Shown here piece after piece: positions 1 to 6,435 of a stretch of DNA of 14,541 nucleotides (within the stretch, counting starts at the first letter, position 1; each line of letters starts with the position of its first letter). The notes below the pieces were generated by a model. The model was given only the letters and a program-made list of their open reading frames with translations. It did no database searches and was not told the origin of the DNA. Origin of the DNA: Pseudomonadota bacterium (lineage in GTDB: Bacteria > Pseudomonadota > Alphaproteobacteria > Rhizobiales > Devosiaceae); the NCBI GenBank assembly GCA_023433775.1, contig JAEYTY010000098.1, positions 1-14,541 of the forward strand, read 5' to 3'. A program made the position numbers and the translations under genes.

Positions 1-12
1 AGGTGTCATCGA

Positions 13-501
13 ATGTCAACTATGGCCGAAAAAGGTAAGGCAGATGCCCAGACGCTGAAGACGAACGAGAAAAAATGGACCAAGGCGGTGATGGCGGCGG
101 GATGGAACGTCATTCCCAATATAATTATCGAGAAGCAAGAGGCCCTCGGGCTGGATGCAATTGACATGAACATCGTCGTTCATCTCTCTCATTATTGGTG
201 GCACCCGGAGAAGCTTCCCCATCCTTCGGTTGCCACCATAGCAAAAGCGATCGGGGTCAAGCCGCGTACAGTGCAAAAACACATCAAAGGCCTGGAGGAT
301 GCGGGTTTGGTGAGGCGCAATGAGCGACGCCATACAAAAACCGGCAGCGCAACCAATCTCTACGACTTGAGCGGATTGATTAGCGCGGCAACGCCTTTCG
401 CGAAAGAGAAGGTGAAAGAAGTTGACGATGCAAAGGCCGCTAAAGCGGCACGCTTGGCGAGGAAAAAACCCCGACTCGTGGTGAATAACGAAGAAAACTA
501 G
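13..501 (+). CDS. Helix-turn-helix domain protein (HTH_36-like)
   Basis: A 162-residue protein, probably DNA-binding. Residues about 48-105 resemble the winged-helix/HTH_36 type seen in plasmid and phage replication or regulatory proteins: an N-terminal helix (LDAIDMNIVVHLSHYWW), then a typical HTH (SVATIAKAIGVKPRTVQKHI) and a wing-like LEDAGLVRRNER. The C-terminal 40 residues are Lys/Ala-rich and basic. The start at 13 has an AGGTG Shine-Dalgarno at 1-5; ATG at 22 is an alternative. The gene ends seven bases before the tRNA-like element. Codons such as ATA and the lower GC differ from the genes to the right, which suggests an accessory origin. The target DNA is unknown; a replication-initiator role is possible but not shown. 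Confidence 0.8.
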   Translation: MSTMAEKGKADAQTLKTNEKKWTKAVMAAGWNVIPNIIIEKQEALGLDAIDMNIVVHLSHYWWHPEKLPHPSVATIAKAIGVKPRTVQKHIKGLEDAGLVRRNERRHTKTGSATNLYDLSGLISAATPFAKEKVKEVDDAKAAKAARLARKKPRLVVNNEEN

Positions 502-507
502 CAGTTT

Positions 508-615
508 CGCGGCGTAGCTCAGGTTGGAAGAGCACCTTGCTTTCGACGCGCATTGGGATGTGGCAGTCACAATGTACGGGCAAGGAGGTCGCGGGTTCAA
601 GTCCCGCCGTCGCGC
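508..615 (+). tRNA. tRNA-like element with an oversized anticodon loop (possible pseudo-tRNA)
   Basis: The cloverleaf can be drawn by eye. The acceptor stem is CGCGGCG (508-514) with CGTCGCG (608-614), seven pairs with one G-U. The D arm is GCTC (517-520) with GAGC (530-533). The anticodon stem is CCTTGC (535-540) with GCAAGG (580-585). The T arm is GCGGG/CCCGC around TTCAAGT (591-607), with a five-base variable region. The oddity is the segment inside the anticodon stem: 39 bases instead of about 7, so no anticodon can be assigned. There is no CCA directly after the discriminator; the nearest CCA is at 619-621, three bases too late. The insert has a small internal stem, CATTG (551-555) with CAATG (570-574). 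It is far too short for a group I intron. It may be a decayed tRNA, a tRNA mimic, or an integration-site remnant. Confidence 0.5.
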
Positions 616-633
616 ACACCACTCGAGAGATCA

Positions 634-651
634 GGTGCTCCTCGGAGCACT
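634..651. repeat. Perfect inverted repeat / hairpin
   Basis: GTGCTCC (635-641) and GGAGCAC (644-650) form a strong hairpin between the tRNA-like element and the 3' end of the HEPN-like gene. Neither strand carries a T-run after the stem, so it is not a classic intrinsic terminator. It might still stop or protect converging transcripts. Confidence 0.5.
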
Positions 652-686
652 CCAAACCAAATTACGGCTTTTGCGAAAATGGGCAG

Positions 687-1199
687 CTACGACAGCACTG
701 AATTTACCGGGACGTCGTAATATCTCTTCTCAAATTCAGTCAGCACCATTTCGAGCGTAGCCTCAAATGCACCGTGCTCAAAGCGCATAGACTTTTTCTT
801 TCGAACCTCATGGTGATATCGCCAGTCAATAAAGGCGTCCTGGTGCTGATAAAGGAGATGCTGAATTCCGTAGTCGATGAAGATACTGGGATAATAGGGC
901 GCTATTATCCTTTTGAATTCTGCGTCAAGCTTCTCTTGGCTTTGAGGCAAGAGCGCGTCGAACAGCTTGACCAAATTATGTGTCCTGCTGAATTTCGGAT
1001 CGTCGTAATCAAAGACGAACCAAGCCTTCAATGCCAACTCCATGGAGAGTGCAAGTAGCATTGGCTCTACGCCAATATGGTCAAGGTCAGGCCATTCTGT
1101 CGACTTGCCAAAGTCCTCATCTGGAAAGCTCCGTGTCTTTCGCAGAATGGCCCGGGCGACTTTGCCAATCTTAACCGCCGTCGTTAGGCGCGCACTCAC
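687..1199 (-). CDS. HEPN-like helical protein of unknown function
   Basis: A 170-residue, mainly helical soluble protein. Residues 48-85 (LALSMELALKAW ... RTHNLVKLFDALL) fit the HEPN-fold pattern of an ELxLKA helix followed by an HNLxxLF helix. Residues about 122-140 (DWRYHHE) resemble the conserved RYxxE-type segment of some HEPN families. A clean catalytic R-x4-6-H motif is not visible, so ribonuclease activity is doubtful. The start is GTG, placed immediately after the TAG of the upstream GNAT gene, with GGGAGG just before that stop. Translation is therefore probably coupled to GNAT. Base composition is clearly AT-richer than the genes further right. The HEPN assignment is inference from pattern only; the function is not known. 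Confidence 0.7.
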   Translation of the reverse strand: MSARLTTAVKIGKVARAILRKTRSFPDEDFGKSTEWPDLDHIGVEPMLLALSMELALKAWFVFDYDDPKFSRTHNLVKLFDALLPQSQEKLDAEFKRIIAPYYPSIFIDYGIQHLLYQHQDAFIDWRYHHEVRKKKSMRFEHGAFEATLEMVLTEFEKRYYDVPVNSVLS

Positions 1200-1691
1200 C
1201 TAGCCCTCCCGACCCAGCTTCAACAACGCCTCACCATCGACCCGGACCTTTGTCCATTCTTGCTGCATGACGCCGCCCTGGCCCTTGTAGAACTCAATGC
1301 TGGGTTCGTTCCAGTCGAGCACCCACCATTCGAAGCGGCCAAGGCCTTCGCGCACGCAGCGTTGGGCGAGATTAATTAGCAGCGCCTTGCCGATGCCGTG
1401 GCCGCGCAGGGCGGGATCGACATAGAGGTCTTCCAGCCAGATGCCGTGGCGGCCCTGAAAGGTGGAATAGGTGTAGAACCATAGGGCAAAGCCGATTGGC
1501 TTTCCCTCCCACTCAGCAATTTCACAGAATGCTTTTGGCTCTGGACCGAACAGGTCGCGGGCAAGATCAGCCTCTGTGGCCTTCACTTCATGGAGCAGAT
1601 TTTCATATTCCGCCAGTTCCCGAATGAAGCGAAGGATAAGCGCCGTGTCGTCGAGATGAGCAGATCGAATGGAGAGGCTTTCCTGCGTCAC
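1200..1691 (-). CDS. GNAT family N-acetyltransferase (diamine/thialysine acetyltransferase-like)
   Basis: A 163-residue protein that should transfer an acetyl group from acetyl-CoA to an amine. It spans a single GNAT domain. The acetyl-CoA pyrophosphate-binding motif A is LYVDPALRGHGIGKALL, with R96-G-H-G-I-G101. Motif B (VLDWNEPSIEFYKGQG) lies at about 124-139. The pattern AEYENL near residue 27, then FALWFYTYSTFQGRHGIWLEDLYV, is typical of the spermidine/thialysine acetyltransferase (SSAT-like) branch, so a polyamine or lysine-analogue substrate is plausible but not proven. The start codon is GTG at 1691; GGAG lies 12 bases upstream, a loose spacing. Its stop abuts the GTG of the HEPN-like gene, and 47 bases separate it from the DUF4424 gene upstream. 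Confidence 0.9.
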   Translation of the reverse strand: MTQESLSIRSAHLDDTALILRFIRELAEYENLLHEVKATEADLARDLFGPEPKAFCEIAEWEGKPIGFALWFYTYSTFQGRHGIWLEDLYVDPALRGHGIGKALLINLAQRCVREGLGRFEWWVLDWNEPSIEFYKGQGGVMQQEWTKVRVDGEALLKLGREG

Positions 1692-1745
1692 TCTATGATG
1701 GTGCTCCTCTGCACTGAGGCCCCCGCCTAAGCGAGAGCCCCCACC

Positions 1746-2798
1746 CTATTCGTCAAACCAGTCCACGCCGACCAGCAGCAGGATTTCGAGTTCGCGGTCC
1801 CAGGGCGGGTACCAGTCATCGGCTTTCATCTGGAAGGTTGTGGGGCCGATTTTTTCGACGCCTTCGCCGCAGAAGGAGATGAGATTGTCGGTGCTGCCCT
1901 TGTCGATGGTCAGGGTGAACTTGCCGATGGGGCCGTACCAGTTGTTGCCGGTGGACCAGACATAGGAAATCCAGTTTTCGACATAGGGGTAATTGGTCCA
2001 GCCCTCGTTATCGATTTTCTTCTTGGTGAGGGTTTTGACCAGCGTGTCGTCGACACAATATTTGTCCTGATATTCGGCGAAGCGCTTTTGCGCATAGTCG
2101 TCGCCTTCGACCGGCATGAAGGTGGTGGCGACGGTGCCGCCGACGCTGGGCCGATAGGTATGGACCACATCGGAAATGCCCGGCTTGAAGGTCGCCTGCC
2201 AGCTATAGGTTGAGCGCAGGGTCCAGAGCGGTTCGAGATCGGCCTGCCAACCCTGCCCGGCGTCATATTCCATGCTGAAGACCATGCCGAGCGCGGTCAG
2301 CTTTTCCTTGTCGGCGTCGTCCAGCGCGTTGAGCGCCTTGCGCGTCGCCTCGCCAAAGGGTTCGAGCGGAACGCCCAATTCGCGCAGCAGGGCGGAATAA
2401 TCGATATTGTGGGCGAAGGCATATTGATGGAGCTCGGCATCGACCGGGGCGCCATTGAAGGTGGTGGCGAAGCCGAAAAGATTGTCCGGATCATCGATCG
2501 GCGGGCGATCATTGTAGCCGGCGCTTTCGACGGGAATATCGACCATGGAATTGGGATCGCCCACGACATCGGGCATGGGGAAGGCGACGAGAATGGTCTG
2601 TTCCTGGTCGCTGATATTGTTGAATTCGTATTGAACCCGGACCTCGGTGGGGGAGATATAAAGGTTCTCCGAAGCCATCTGGATCTTGTCATTGGCGACA
2701 AAGACCAGCCCGCCCGTGCTGAGCTGGGCCGTGGTATCATTGGCCATTGCCGGAACGACGAAAGCGCTCAGCAAAAGCGCCAGAGTGATGTTGCGCAT
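1746..2798 (-). CDS. Secreted DUF4424 domain protein
   Basis: A protein of unknown function, exported to the periplasm or beyond. I chose the ATG at 2798 (350 residues) over the in-frame ATG at 2825. It has GGGGGA seven bases upstream, and it places a clean signal peptide at the very N-terminus (MRNITLALLLSAFVVPAMA, predicted cleavage before NDTTAQ). The mature start is typical of DUF4424: LSTGGLVFVANDKIQMASENLYISP, then a region like VRVQYEFNNISDQEQTILVAFPMPDV. The rest is rich in aromatic and acidic residues and looks like a beta-rich domain. Two cysteines (in DKYCVDD and ISFCGEG) could form a disulphide in the periplasm. The gene lies between the mazG-like gene and GNAT on the same strand; no functional link with them is visible. 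Confidence 0.88.
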   Translation of the reverse strand: MRNITLALLLSAFVVPAMANDTTAQLSTGGLVFVANDKIQMASENLYISPTEVRVQYEFNNISDQEQTILVAFPMPDVVGDPNSMVDIPVESAGYNDRPPIDDPDNLFGFATTFNGAPVDAELHQYAFAHNIDYSALLRELGVPLEPFGEATRKALNALDDADKEKLTALGMVFSMEYDAGQGWQADLEPLWTLRSTYSWQATFKPGISDVVHTYRPSVGGTVATTFMPVEGDDYAQKRFAEYQDKYCVDDTLVKTLTKKKIDNEGWTNYPYVENWISYVWSTGNNWYGPIGKFTLTIDKGSTDNLISFCGEGVEKIGPTTFQMKADDWYPPWDRELEILLLVGVDWFDE

Positions 2799-2832
2799 AC
2801 CCAATTCCCCCATTGCATCAGGCACTTACGGC

Positions 2833-2848
2833 GGAGAACCGATTCTCC
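2833..2848. repeat. Short inverted repeat between the mazG-like and DUF4424 genes
   Basis: GGAGAA (2833-2838) and TTCTCC (2843-2848) give a six-base-pair stem with a four-base loop. It lies 24 bases downstream of the mazG-like stop on the minus strand. There is no T-run, so it is at best a weak terminator or an mRNA-end structure separating the two genes. Confidence 0.35.
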
Positions 2849-2871
2849 TCCCAAACCTGAACAGGGCAAGT

Positions 2872-3201
2872 CTAGCGGGTTTCCGGGCCAGCGCGAAGGT
2901 GCTGGAGCCATTTGCGGTCAAGCGCGGCTTCGAGGTCGATTTGATTATGCTTCGCATAGAGCAGCAGCATGGCGAGAACGTCGGCGGCTTCGTCGGCGCG
3001 CGCCTCGAGGATCGCGGCACGATCCTGTCCCTTGAGGCGGGCGCGACCGGAAAGGCGCAGATGCTCGGCGGTCAGTTCGCCCAGCTCTTCCTGAAGCTTG
3101 AGCATGAACCAGTCGTCGTCGCGGGCAATGTCATTGCGTGCGGCATAGATGTCGGAAACCTGCGCGACCAGCGCCGTGAGGTCTTCGAGCGTTCGGCTCA
3201 T
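2872..3201 (-). CDS. MazG-like nucleoside triphosphate pyrophosphohydrolase
   Basis: A 109-residue all-helical protein of the MazG/dUTPase-2 fold, expected to hydrolyse a (d)NTP to the monophosphate and pyrophosphate. The Mg-binding signatures are present: E38-E39-x-x-E42 in KLQEELGEL, and E71-x-x-D74 in DEAADVLAMLL. It continues into a helix (YAKHNQIDLEAALDRKW) like those of small MazG-type dimers and tetramers. Its ATG overlaps the thyA stop (ATGA, 3198-3201), so the two are very probably co-translated. This suggests a role in trimming or cleaning the pyrimidine dNTP pool beside dTMP synthesis. The preferred substrate (dCTP, dUTP or a damaged nucleotide) cannot be read from the sequence. 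Confidence 0.85.
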   Translation of the reverse strand: MSRTLEDLTALVAQVSDIYAARNDIARDDDWFMLKLQEELGELTAEHLRLSGRARLKGQDRAAILEARADEAADVLAMLLLYAKHNQIDLEAALDRKWLQHLRAGPETR

Positions 3202-3992
3202 ACCGCGATGGGGGCCTTGATGCCCGGATGGGGATCATAGCCCTCAAAGGCAAAATCCTCGAAGACGAAGTCTTCCAGCCGGGTGCGCTCCGGATTGATG
3301 ATGAGGCGCGGCAGCGGGCGCGGCTCGCGGCTCAATTGCAGCCGGGCCTGCTCGAAATGATTGGAATAAAGGTGCGCATCGCCCAGCGTATGCACAAAAT
3401 CGCCGACCTCAAGGCCGGTGACCTGCGCCATCATATGCGTAAGAAGGGCATAGGAGGCGATGTTGAAGGGCACGCCGAGGAAGGTATCGGCGGAACGCTG
3501 ATAGAGCTGGCAGCTCAGCTTGCCATTGGCGACATAGAACTGGAACAGGCAATGGCAGGGCGGCAGGGCCATCTTGTCCACCTCGGCCGGATTCCAGGCC
3601 GACACGATATGGCGGCGGGAATCGGGGCGGGTACGGATGGACTCAACCAGGTTTGCCAGCTGATCGATATGGCGGCCATCGGGCGCGGGCCAGCTGCGCC
3701 ACTGACTGCCATAGACGGGGCCGAGATCACCGTTTTCATCGGCCCATTCGTCCCAGATGGTTACGCCCCGCTCCTGCAGCCAGCGCACATTGGTTTCGCC
3801 GCGAATGAACCAGAGCAGTTCGTAGATGATGGATTTGAGGTGCAGCTTCTTGGTGGTGACGAGCGGAAAGCCCTTCGAAAGGTCAAAGCGCATCTGGTAG
3901 CCGAAAAGGCTGCGCGTGCCTGTGCCGGTGCGATCCGACTTGTCGGCGCCGGTTTCGAGAATGTCGGAGAGGAGTTTCAGATAGGGCTGCAT
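3198..3992 (-). CDS. thyA: Thymidylate synthase
   Basis: Cytosolic enzyme converting dUMP and 5,10-methylene-tetrahydrofolate to dTMP and dihydrofolate. At 264 residues it has the same length as E. coli ThyA, and the key residues fall at the same numbers. These are the phosphate-binding R21 and R126-R127, the nucleophile C146 in ALPPCHC, D169 in QRSADTFLG, and N177 in VPFNIAS. The C-terminus PIAV closes the active site. The start at 3992 (MQPYLKLLSDIL) matches the family; the longer open frame upstream is not supported. There is no clear Shine-Dalgarno: a C-run precedes the ATG, ten bases after the DUF1003 stop, so coupling to that gene is likely. The stop overlaps the mazG-like start. Confidence 0.98.
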   Translation of the reverse strand: MQPYLKLLSDILETGADKSDRTGTGTRSLFGYQMRFDLSKGFPLVTTKKLHLKSIIYELLWFIRGETNVRWLQERGVTIWDEWADENGDLGPVYGSQWRSWPAPDGRHIDQLANLVESIRTRPDSRRHIVSAWNPAEVDKMALPPCHCLFQFYVANGKLSCQLYQRSADTFLGVPFNIASYALLTHMMAQVTGLEVGDFVHTLGDAHLYSNHFEQARLQLSREPRPLPRLIINPERTRLEDFVFEDFAFEGYDPHPGIKAPIAV

Positions 3993-4002
3993 GAGGGGGA
4001 GA

Positions 4003-4586
4003 TTACGTCGATTCGCCCTTCGGCGCGCCTGCCCCCAGATGCTTGTCCACGAGGCGGGTGAGTATTTCGATCTGGTCCTGCTGCTTGAGGATGAGGTTGC
4101 GGATTTCGTCTTCGCGCAGGCGGTCGAGCTTTTCATGCAGGGCCATGATTTCGATTTCGGCCTTGAGGTTGACCTCATAATCATGCGCGGAGACTTCGCG
4201 GTCTTTTGCGGCCTGGCGGTTCTGGCTCATCATGATCACCGGCGCCTGAATGGCCGCGAGCATGGACAGCACCAGATTGAGGAAGATGAAGGGATAGGGG
4301 TCAAAGGCGCGGGTCATCAGCAGCAGATTGGTGCCGATCCAGAGCACGAGGCAGATGCCGAAGCCGATGATGAAGGCCCAGGAACCGCCGAAAGCGGCGA
4401 CGCCATCGGCAAGGCGCTGGCCCATTGTCAGGCCATCGTCGAACTCGGCGGAAGGATCGCGCGACAGGGCGCGCTTGTCGATGGCCTGCTGGAGAATGGC
4501 CCGCTCCTGCCGGTCAGCGCATCGGGGTGCTTGCCGAGATAGCGGCCAGCGGCGTGGGTGAGCTTGCTGGTCTGATCGGATGTCAT
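4003..4586 (-). CDS. DUF1003 membrane protein, probably frameshifted near the N-terminus
   Basis: An inner-membrane protein of unknown function. The core has the DUF1003 hallmarks: FGGSWAFIIGFGICLVLWIG (first membrane helix), then FDPYPFIFLNLVLSMLAAIQ (second), then APVIMMSQNRQAAKDR and a charged coiled-coil tail. The frame holding this core runs back into an unlikely, Arg/Ser-rich N-terminus. A different frame starts at an ATG at 4586 and reads MTSDQTSKLTHAAGRYLGKH then PDALTG, a sensible start. The two frames join at about 4508-4511 if one base is restored, giving LTG-QERAILQQ. The restored protein would be about 195 residues. The break may be a true mutation or a sequence error. If the frame is truly broken, an internal start such as the Met of MGQRLADG could still give a core protein. 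Confidence 0.8.
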
Positions 4587-4732
4587 GACGGGACTCGCTG
4601 CGGATTGCGTTGAGAGAGACTAGCAGAAGCACCGCGTGGCGCGATGCGGTAGACAAATACCGCCGGACATGCTGACACGCGGCGGGATTGGGTGTGTTAG
4701 GACTGTGCCGAAGCGGAAATTTGGAGGCGGAT

Positions 4733-4972
4733 ATGAGCCCGAAATTGCGGCCCCTGCGGGCGCGGGAAGAGATGCCGGACTTTGTGCGTGCGGCACTGGA
4801 GGAACGCGGGCTGATGGCGGCCTATGCGGCGCGCCCGCCCTATCAGCGCAATGATTACCTGCTGTGGATCAACAAGGTGAAGCGCGAGGAGACCAAGCAG
4901 AAGCATCTGGCGCAGATGCTGGATGAGCTGGAGGCCGGCGGCGTCTATATGAATATGCGCTGGAACGGCTGA
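4733..4972 (+). CDS. Small YdeI/OmdA-type protein
   Basis: A 79-residue protein matching the OmdA (bacteriocin-protection/YdeI C-terminal) domain. The diagnostic part is AYAARPPYQRNDYLLWINKV followed by KREETKQKHLAQMLDELEAG, the usual region where a helix pair is followed by WI..AKREETR..R. Longer YdeI proteins carry a second N-terminal domain, which is absent here. The start at 4733 has GGAGG at 4723-4727; the in-frame ATG at 4688 lacks such a site. Its stop lies two bases from the stop of the converging cysteine-cluster gene. The role in cells is poorly known; the bacteriocin-protection name comes from one family member and should not be taken as its function. Confidence 0.8.
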   Translation: MSPKLRPLRAREEMPDFVRAALEERGLMAAYAARPPYQRNDYLLWINKVKREETKQKHLAQMLDELEAGGVYMNMRWNG

Positions 4973-4974
4973 GT

Positions 4975-5541
4975 TCAGGCCAATTCGGAGCGAAAGACGG
5001 TTTCGTCGCGCTCCCATGTGTGGGTCTTGTCGATATAGGCCAATGCCCAGGCAAAGACCTTTTGCATCTCGCGCAGATCCTGCGCCGCGACGGCTTCTTC
5101 CAGAAATTCATTGATCCGCATCTTGGCCGGCAAATGGCCCGGGGGGCCCTGCCGCTCGAATTCGACACCGACGCCAGCGGCGACCCAGGCGCCGACCATG
5201 CCGGCAAATTCCTCGGAGACCAGGAAGGGGGAGAGATCGAGGATTAGGATGGTAATGACGTCGTCGCCAAAGGATTCGGGACGCAGGACGACGCCGCTCT
5301 GGCTGGGGTGCCATTCCGGCCCCAGCTCGGGCAGGAAAAACCAGCCGCAGAAAAAGCCGCGGCAGACGCCAGGGCGGACGGCATAAACCGTGCACCCCTG
5401 CCCCTCGGCGCAATGGAGGCACATGGTGTTGGCGGGCTTTTGCAGCTTTTCAGTGCGGATGGGCGGGAAGGAACAGCAGGCCGTGCAGCCGTCGCATTCC
5501 CTGCCCTCAATCGGCACCAGCACAGTGTCTTCTGTCTCCAT
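4975..5541 (-). CDS. YkgJ-type cysteine-cluster protein
   Basis: A 188-residue protein of the YkgJ (UPF0153-like) zinc/iron-chelating cysteine-cluster family. The N-terminus holds the cluster: C16-x2-C19-x2-C22-C23, then C41, C44, C50, C60 and C65 (in CRGFFCGWF). This pattern binds Zn or an Fe-S cluster in related proteins; the metal here is unknown. The C-terminal 120 residues are less conserved and end in a helical segment. I chose the ATG at 5541 because the cluster begins 15 residues after it; the open frame upstream to 5751 overlaps the thermonuclease-like gene and has no family similarity. It lies 52 bases downstream of that gene, with a strong hairpin in the gap, and converges on the OmdA-type gene. 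Confidence 0.85.
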   Translation of the reverse strand: METEDTVLVPIEGRECDGCTACCSFPPIRTEKLQKPANTMCLHCAEGQGCTVYAVRPGVCRGFFCGWFFLPELGPEWHPSQSGVVLRPESFGDDVITILILDLSPFLVSEEFAGMVGAWVAAGVGVEFERQGPPGHLPAKMRINEFLEEAVAAQDLREMQKVFAWALAYIDKTHTWERDETVFRSELA

Positions 5542-5561
5542 GCGGCGCAGATGAACGCATC

Positions 5562-5593
5562 GGGCCCGGCTTGTCCAGCGGTGGACCGGGCCC
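5562..5593. repeat. Strong GC-rich hairpin directly after the thermonuclease-like gene
   Basis: GGGCCCGG (5562-5569) pairs with CCGGGCCC (5586-5593), and inside it TCCA (5574-5577) pairs with TGGA (5582-5585). On the minus strand it begins at the base after the stop codon at 5594. There is no T-tract, so it may act as an attenuator or mRNA 3'-end stabiliser rather than a classic terminator. Confidence 0.6.
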
Positions 5594-6142
5594 TCAGCAC
5601 CACCCTTCGCGACGGCCCCGCCATTCATGGGCAAGGCCTTCGGCAACCATCTGCTGGCCGACCGAGCGCCCATCGCGTTCGACGATGCGGAGCTTGCGGC
5701 CATACTGGTCTTCGTCGCGGTCAATGCGGGCGAGTGTGAAGGGACCGGCATTGAGCAGCTGTGTCAGCCGCTCGGTGGCGCGACGGCCAAGCTGGGCCTC
5801 GCTGGGGCATTGGGGCGAGCCGATCTCGGGCGTATTGATATCGGCGATACGATATTTGACGCCCTCGAGCCAGAAGGTGTCACCATCGACAACGCAGGTG
5901 ACACGCCGCCATCCGCAGGCGGCAAAACTGGCAGTGGTTTCTGGCGTCGTGGCAGCACTGACCGGCGCGGTCGCGGCCTTCAGCCAAACGCCGACATCAG
6001 TGTCCTGCAGGACCAGGACGCCGAACCCGCCCAGCATCACGGCCAACATGGCGGTAGGCACGACGGAAAACCGCGCCAGCCATTTGCGCACCCGGCGACG
6101 GCGGGTCTCACGTTGCCAATAGGCCCGACTGGTCGTGTTCAT
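5594..6142 (-). CDS. Membrane-anchored thermonuclease-like (SNase) protein
   Basis: A 182-residue protein with a staphylococcal-nuclease-like OB-fold domain, probably cutting DNA or RNA outside the cytoplasm. Residues 1-24 are strongly basic (RETRRRRVRK), and 25-46 form one membrane helix or uncleaved signal anchor. A short linker leads to the nuclease domain at about 80-175. Catalytic-type residues are in place: D86 in VVDGDTF, R98 and D101 in KYRIADINTPE, E106 in the same motif, and R149 in DQYGRK. These correspond to the Ca-binding aspartates and the R/E/R catalytic set of the family. The ATG at 6142 has GGAGGA a few bases upstream. It is divergent from ssrA and upstream of the cysteine-cluster gene. 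The substrate and physiological role are not shown. Confidence 0.9.
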   Translation of the reverse strand: MNTTSRAYWQRETRRRRVRKWLARFSVVPTAMLAVMLGGFGVLVLQDTDVGVWLKAATAPVSAATTPETTASFAACGWRRVTCVVDGDTFWLEGVKYRIADINTPEIGSPQCPSEAQLGRRATERLTQLLNAGPFTLARIDRDEDQYGRKLRIVERDGRSVGQQMVAEGLAHEWRGRREGWC

Positions 6143-6210
6143 GCCTTCCTCCAGTTTGCGCGGAGGATGGGATAGACCTCTTAATGTGCGTTGAATTTCC
6201 GGTGTGCAGT

Positions 6211-6239
6211 TTGCATCTGCCGCGGGGGTGACCTATATT
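6211..6239 (+). promoter_or_regulatory. Sigma-70-type promoter of ssrA
   Basis: TTGCAT (6211-6216) and TATATT (6234-6239) are spaced by exactly 17 bases. Transcription would begin near 6246, the first base of the GCCC-GCAA-GGGC hairpin that opens the tmRNA precursor. Confidence 0.65.
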
Positions 6240-6323
6240 GGGGGTGCCCGCAAGGGCTATGGCGATAAATGGTCATTGTAATAAACCCATCGGACCCGGG
6301 GGCAGTACCCGGCGTCTCCACCA

Positions 6324-6350
6324 TCTACCCCTCAAAAAGGGGCAGCCAAT
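6324..6350 (+). other. Processed spacer between the two tmRNA pieces
   Basis: This stretch joins the acceptor CCA to the first G of the coding piece in the precursor, and in two-piece tmRNAs it is removed. It holds a small hairpin, CCCCT (6328-6332) with AGGGG (6338-6342), which may guide processing. Exact cut sites other than the CCA end and G6351 are inferred. Confidence 0.6.
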
Positions 6351-6435
6351 GGGGACGAAACAGGATCGACGAGGGCGTAAAGAGTGTGCTTTTGCTCGGT
6401 GAGGTACCACCGTTATCGGTCCGAAACTTATAGTT

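Noticed and set aside
541..579. Group I intron or type II (long variable arm) tRNA as an explanation of the insert
   Set aside because: Far too short for a self-splicing intron. The extra bases lie inside the anticodon stem, not between the anticodon and T arms.
16..600. Minus-strand open frame over the HTH gene and tRNA-like element
   Set aside because: The Cys/Arg-rich product has no family similarity, and it crosses the tRNA-like stems.
3228..4061. Plus-strand open frame (277 codons) over thyA
   Set aside because: Antisense to thyA, whose catalytic residues are all in place.
4587..4732. Divergent promoters between the DUF1003 and OmdA-type genes
   Set aside because: A promoter must exist here, but I could not find a -35/-10 pair good enough to name on either strand.
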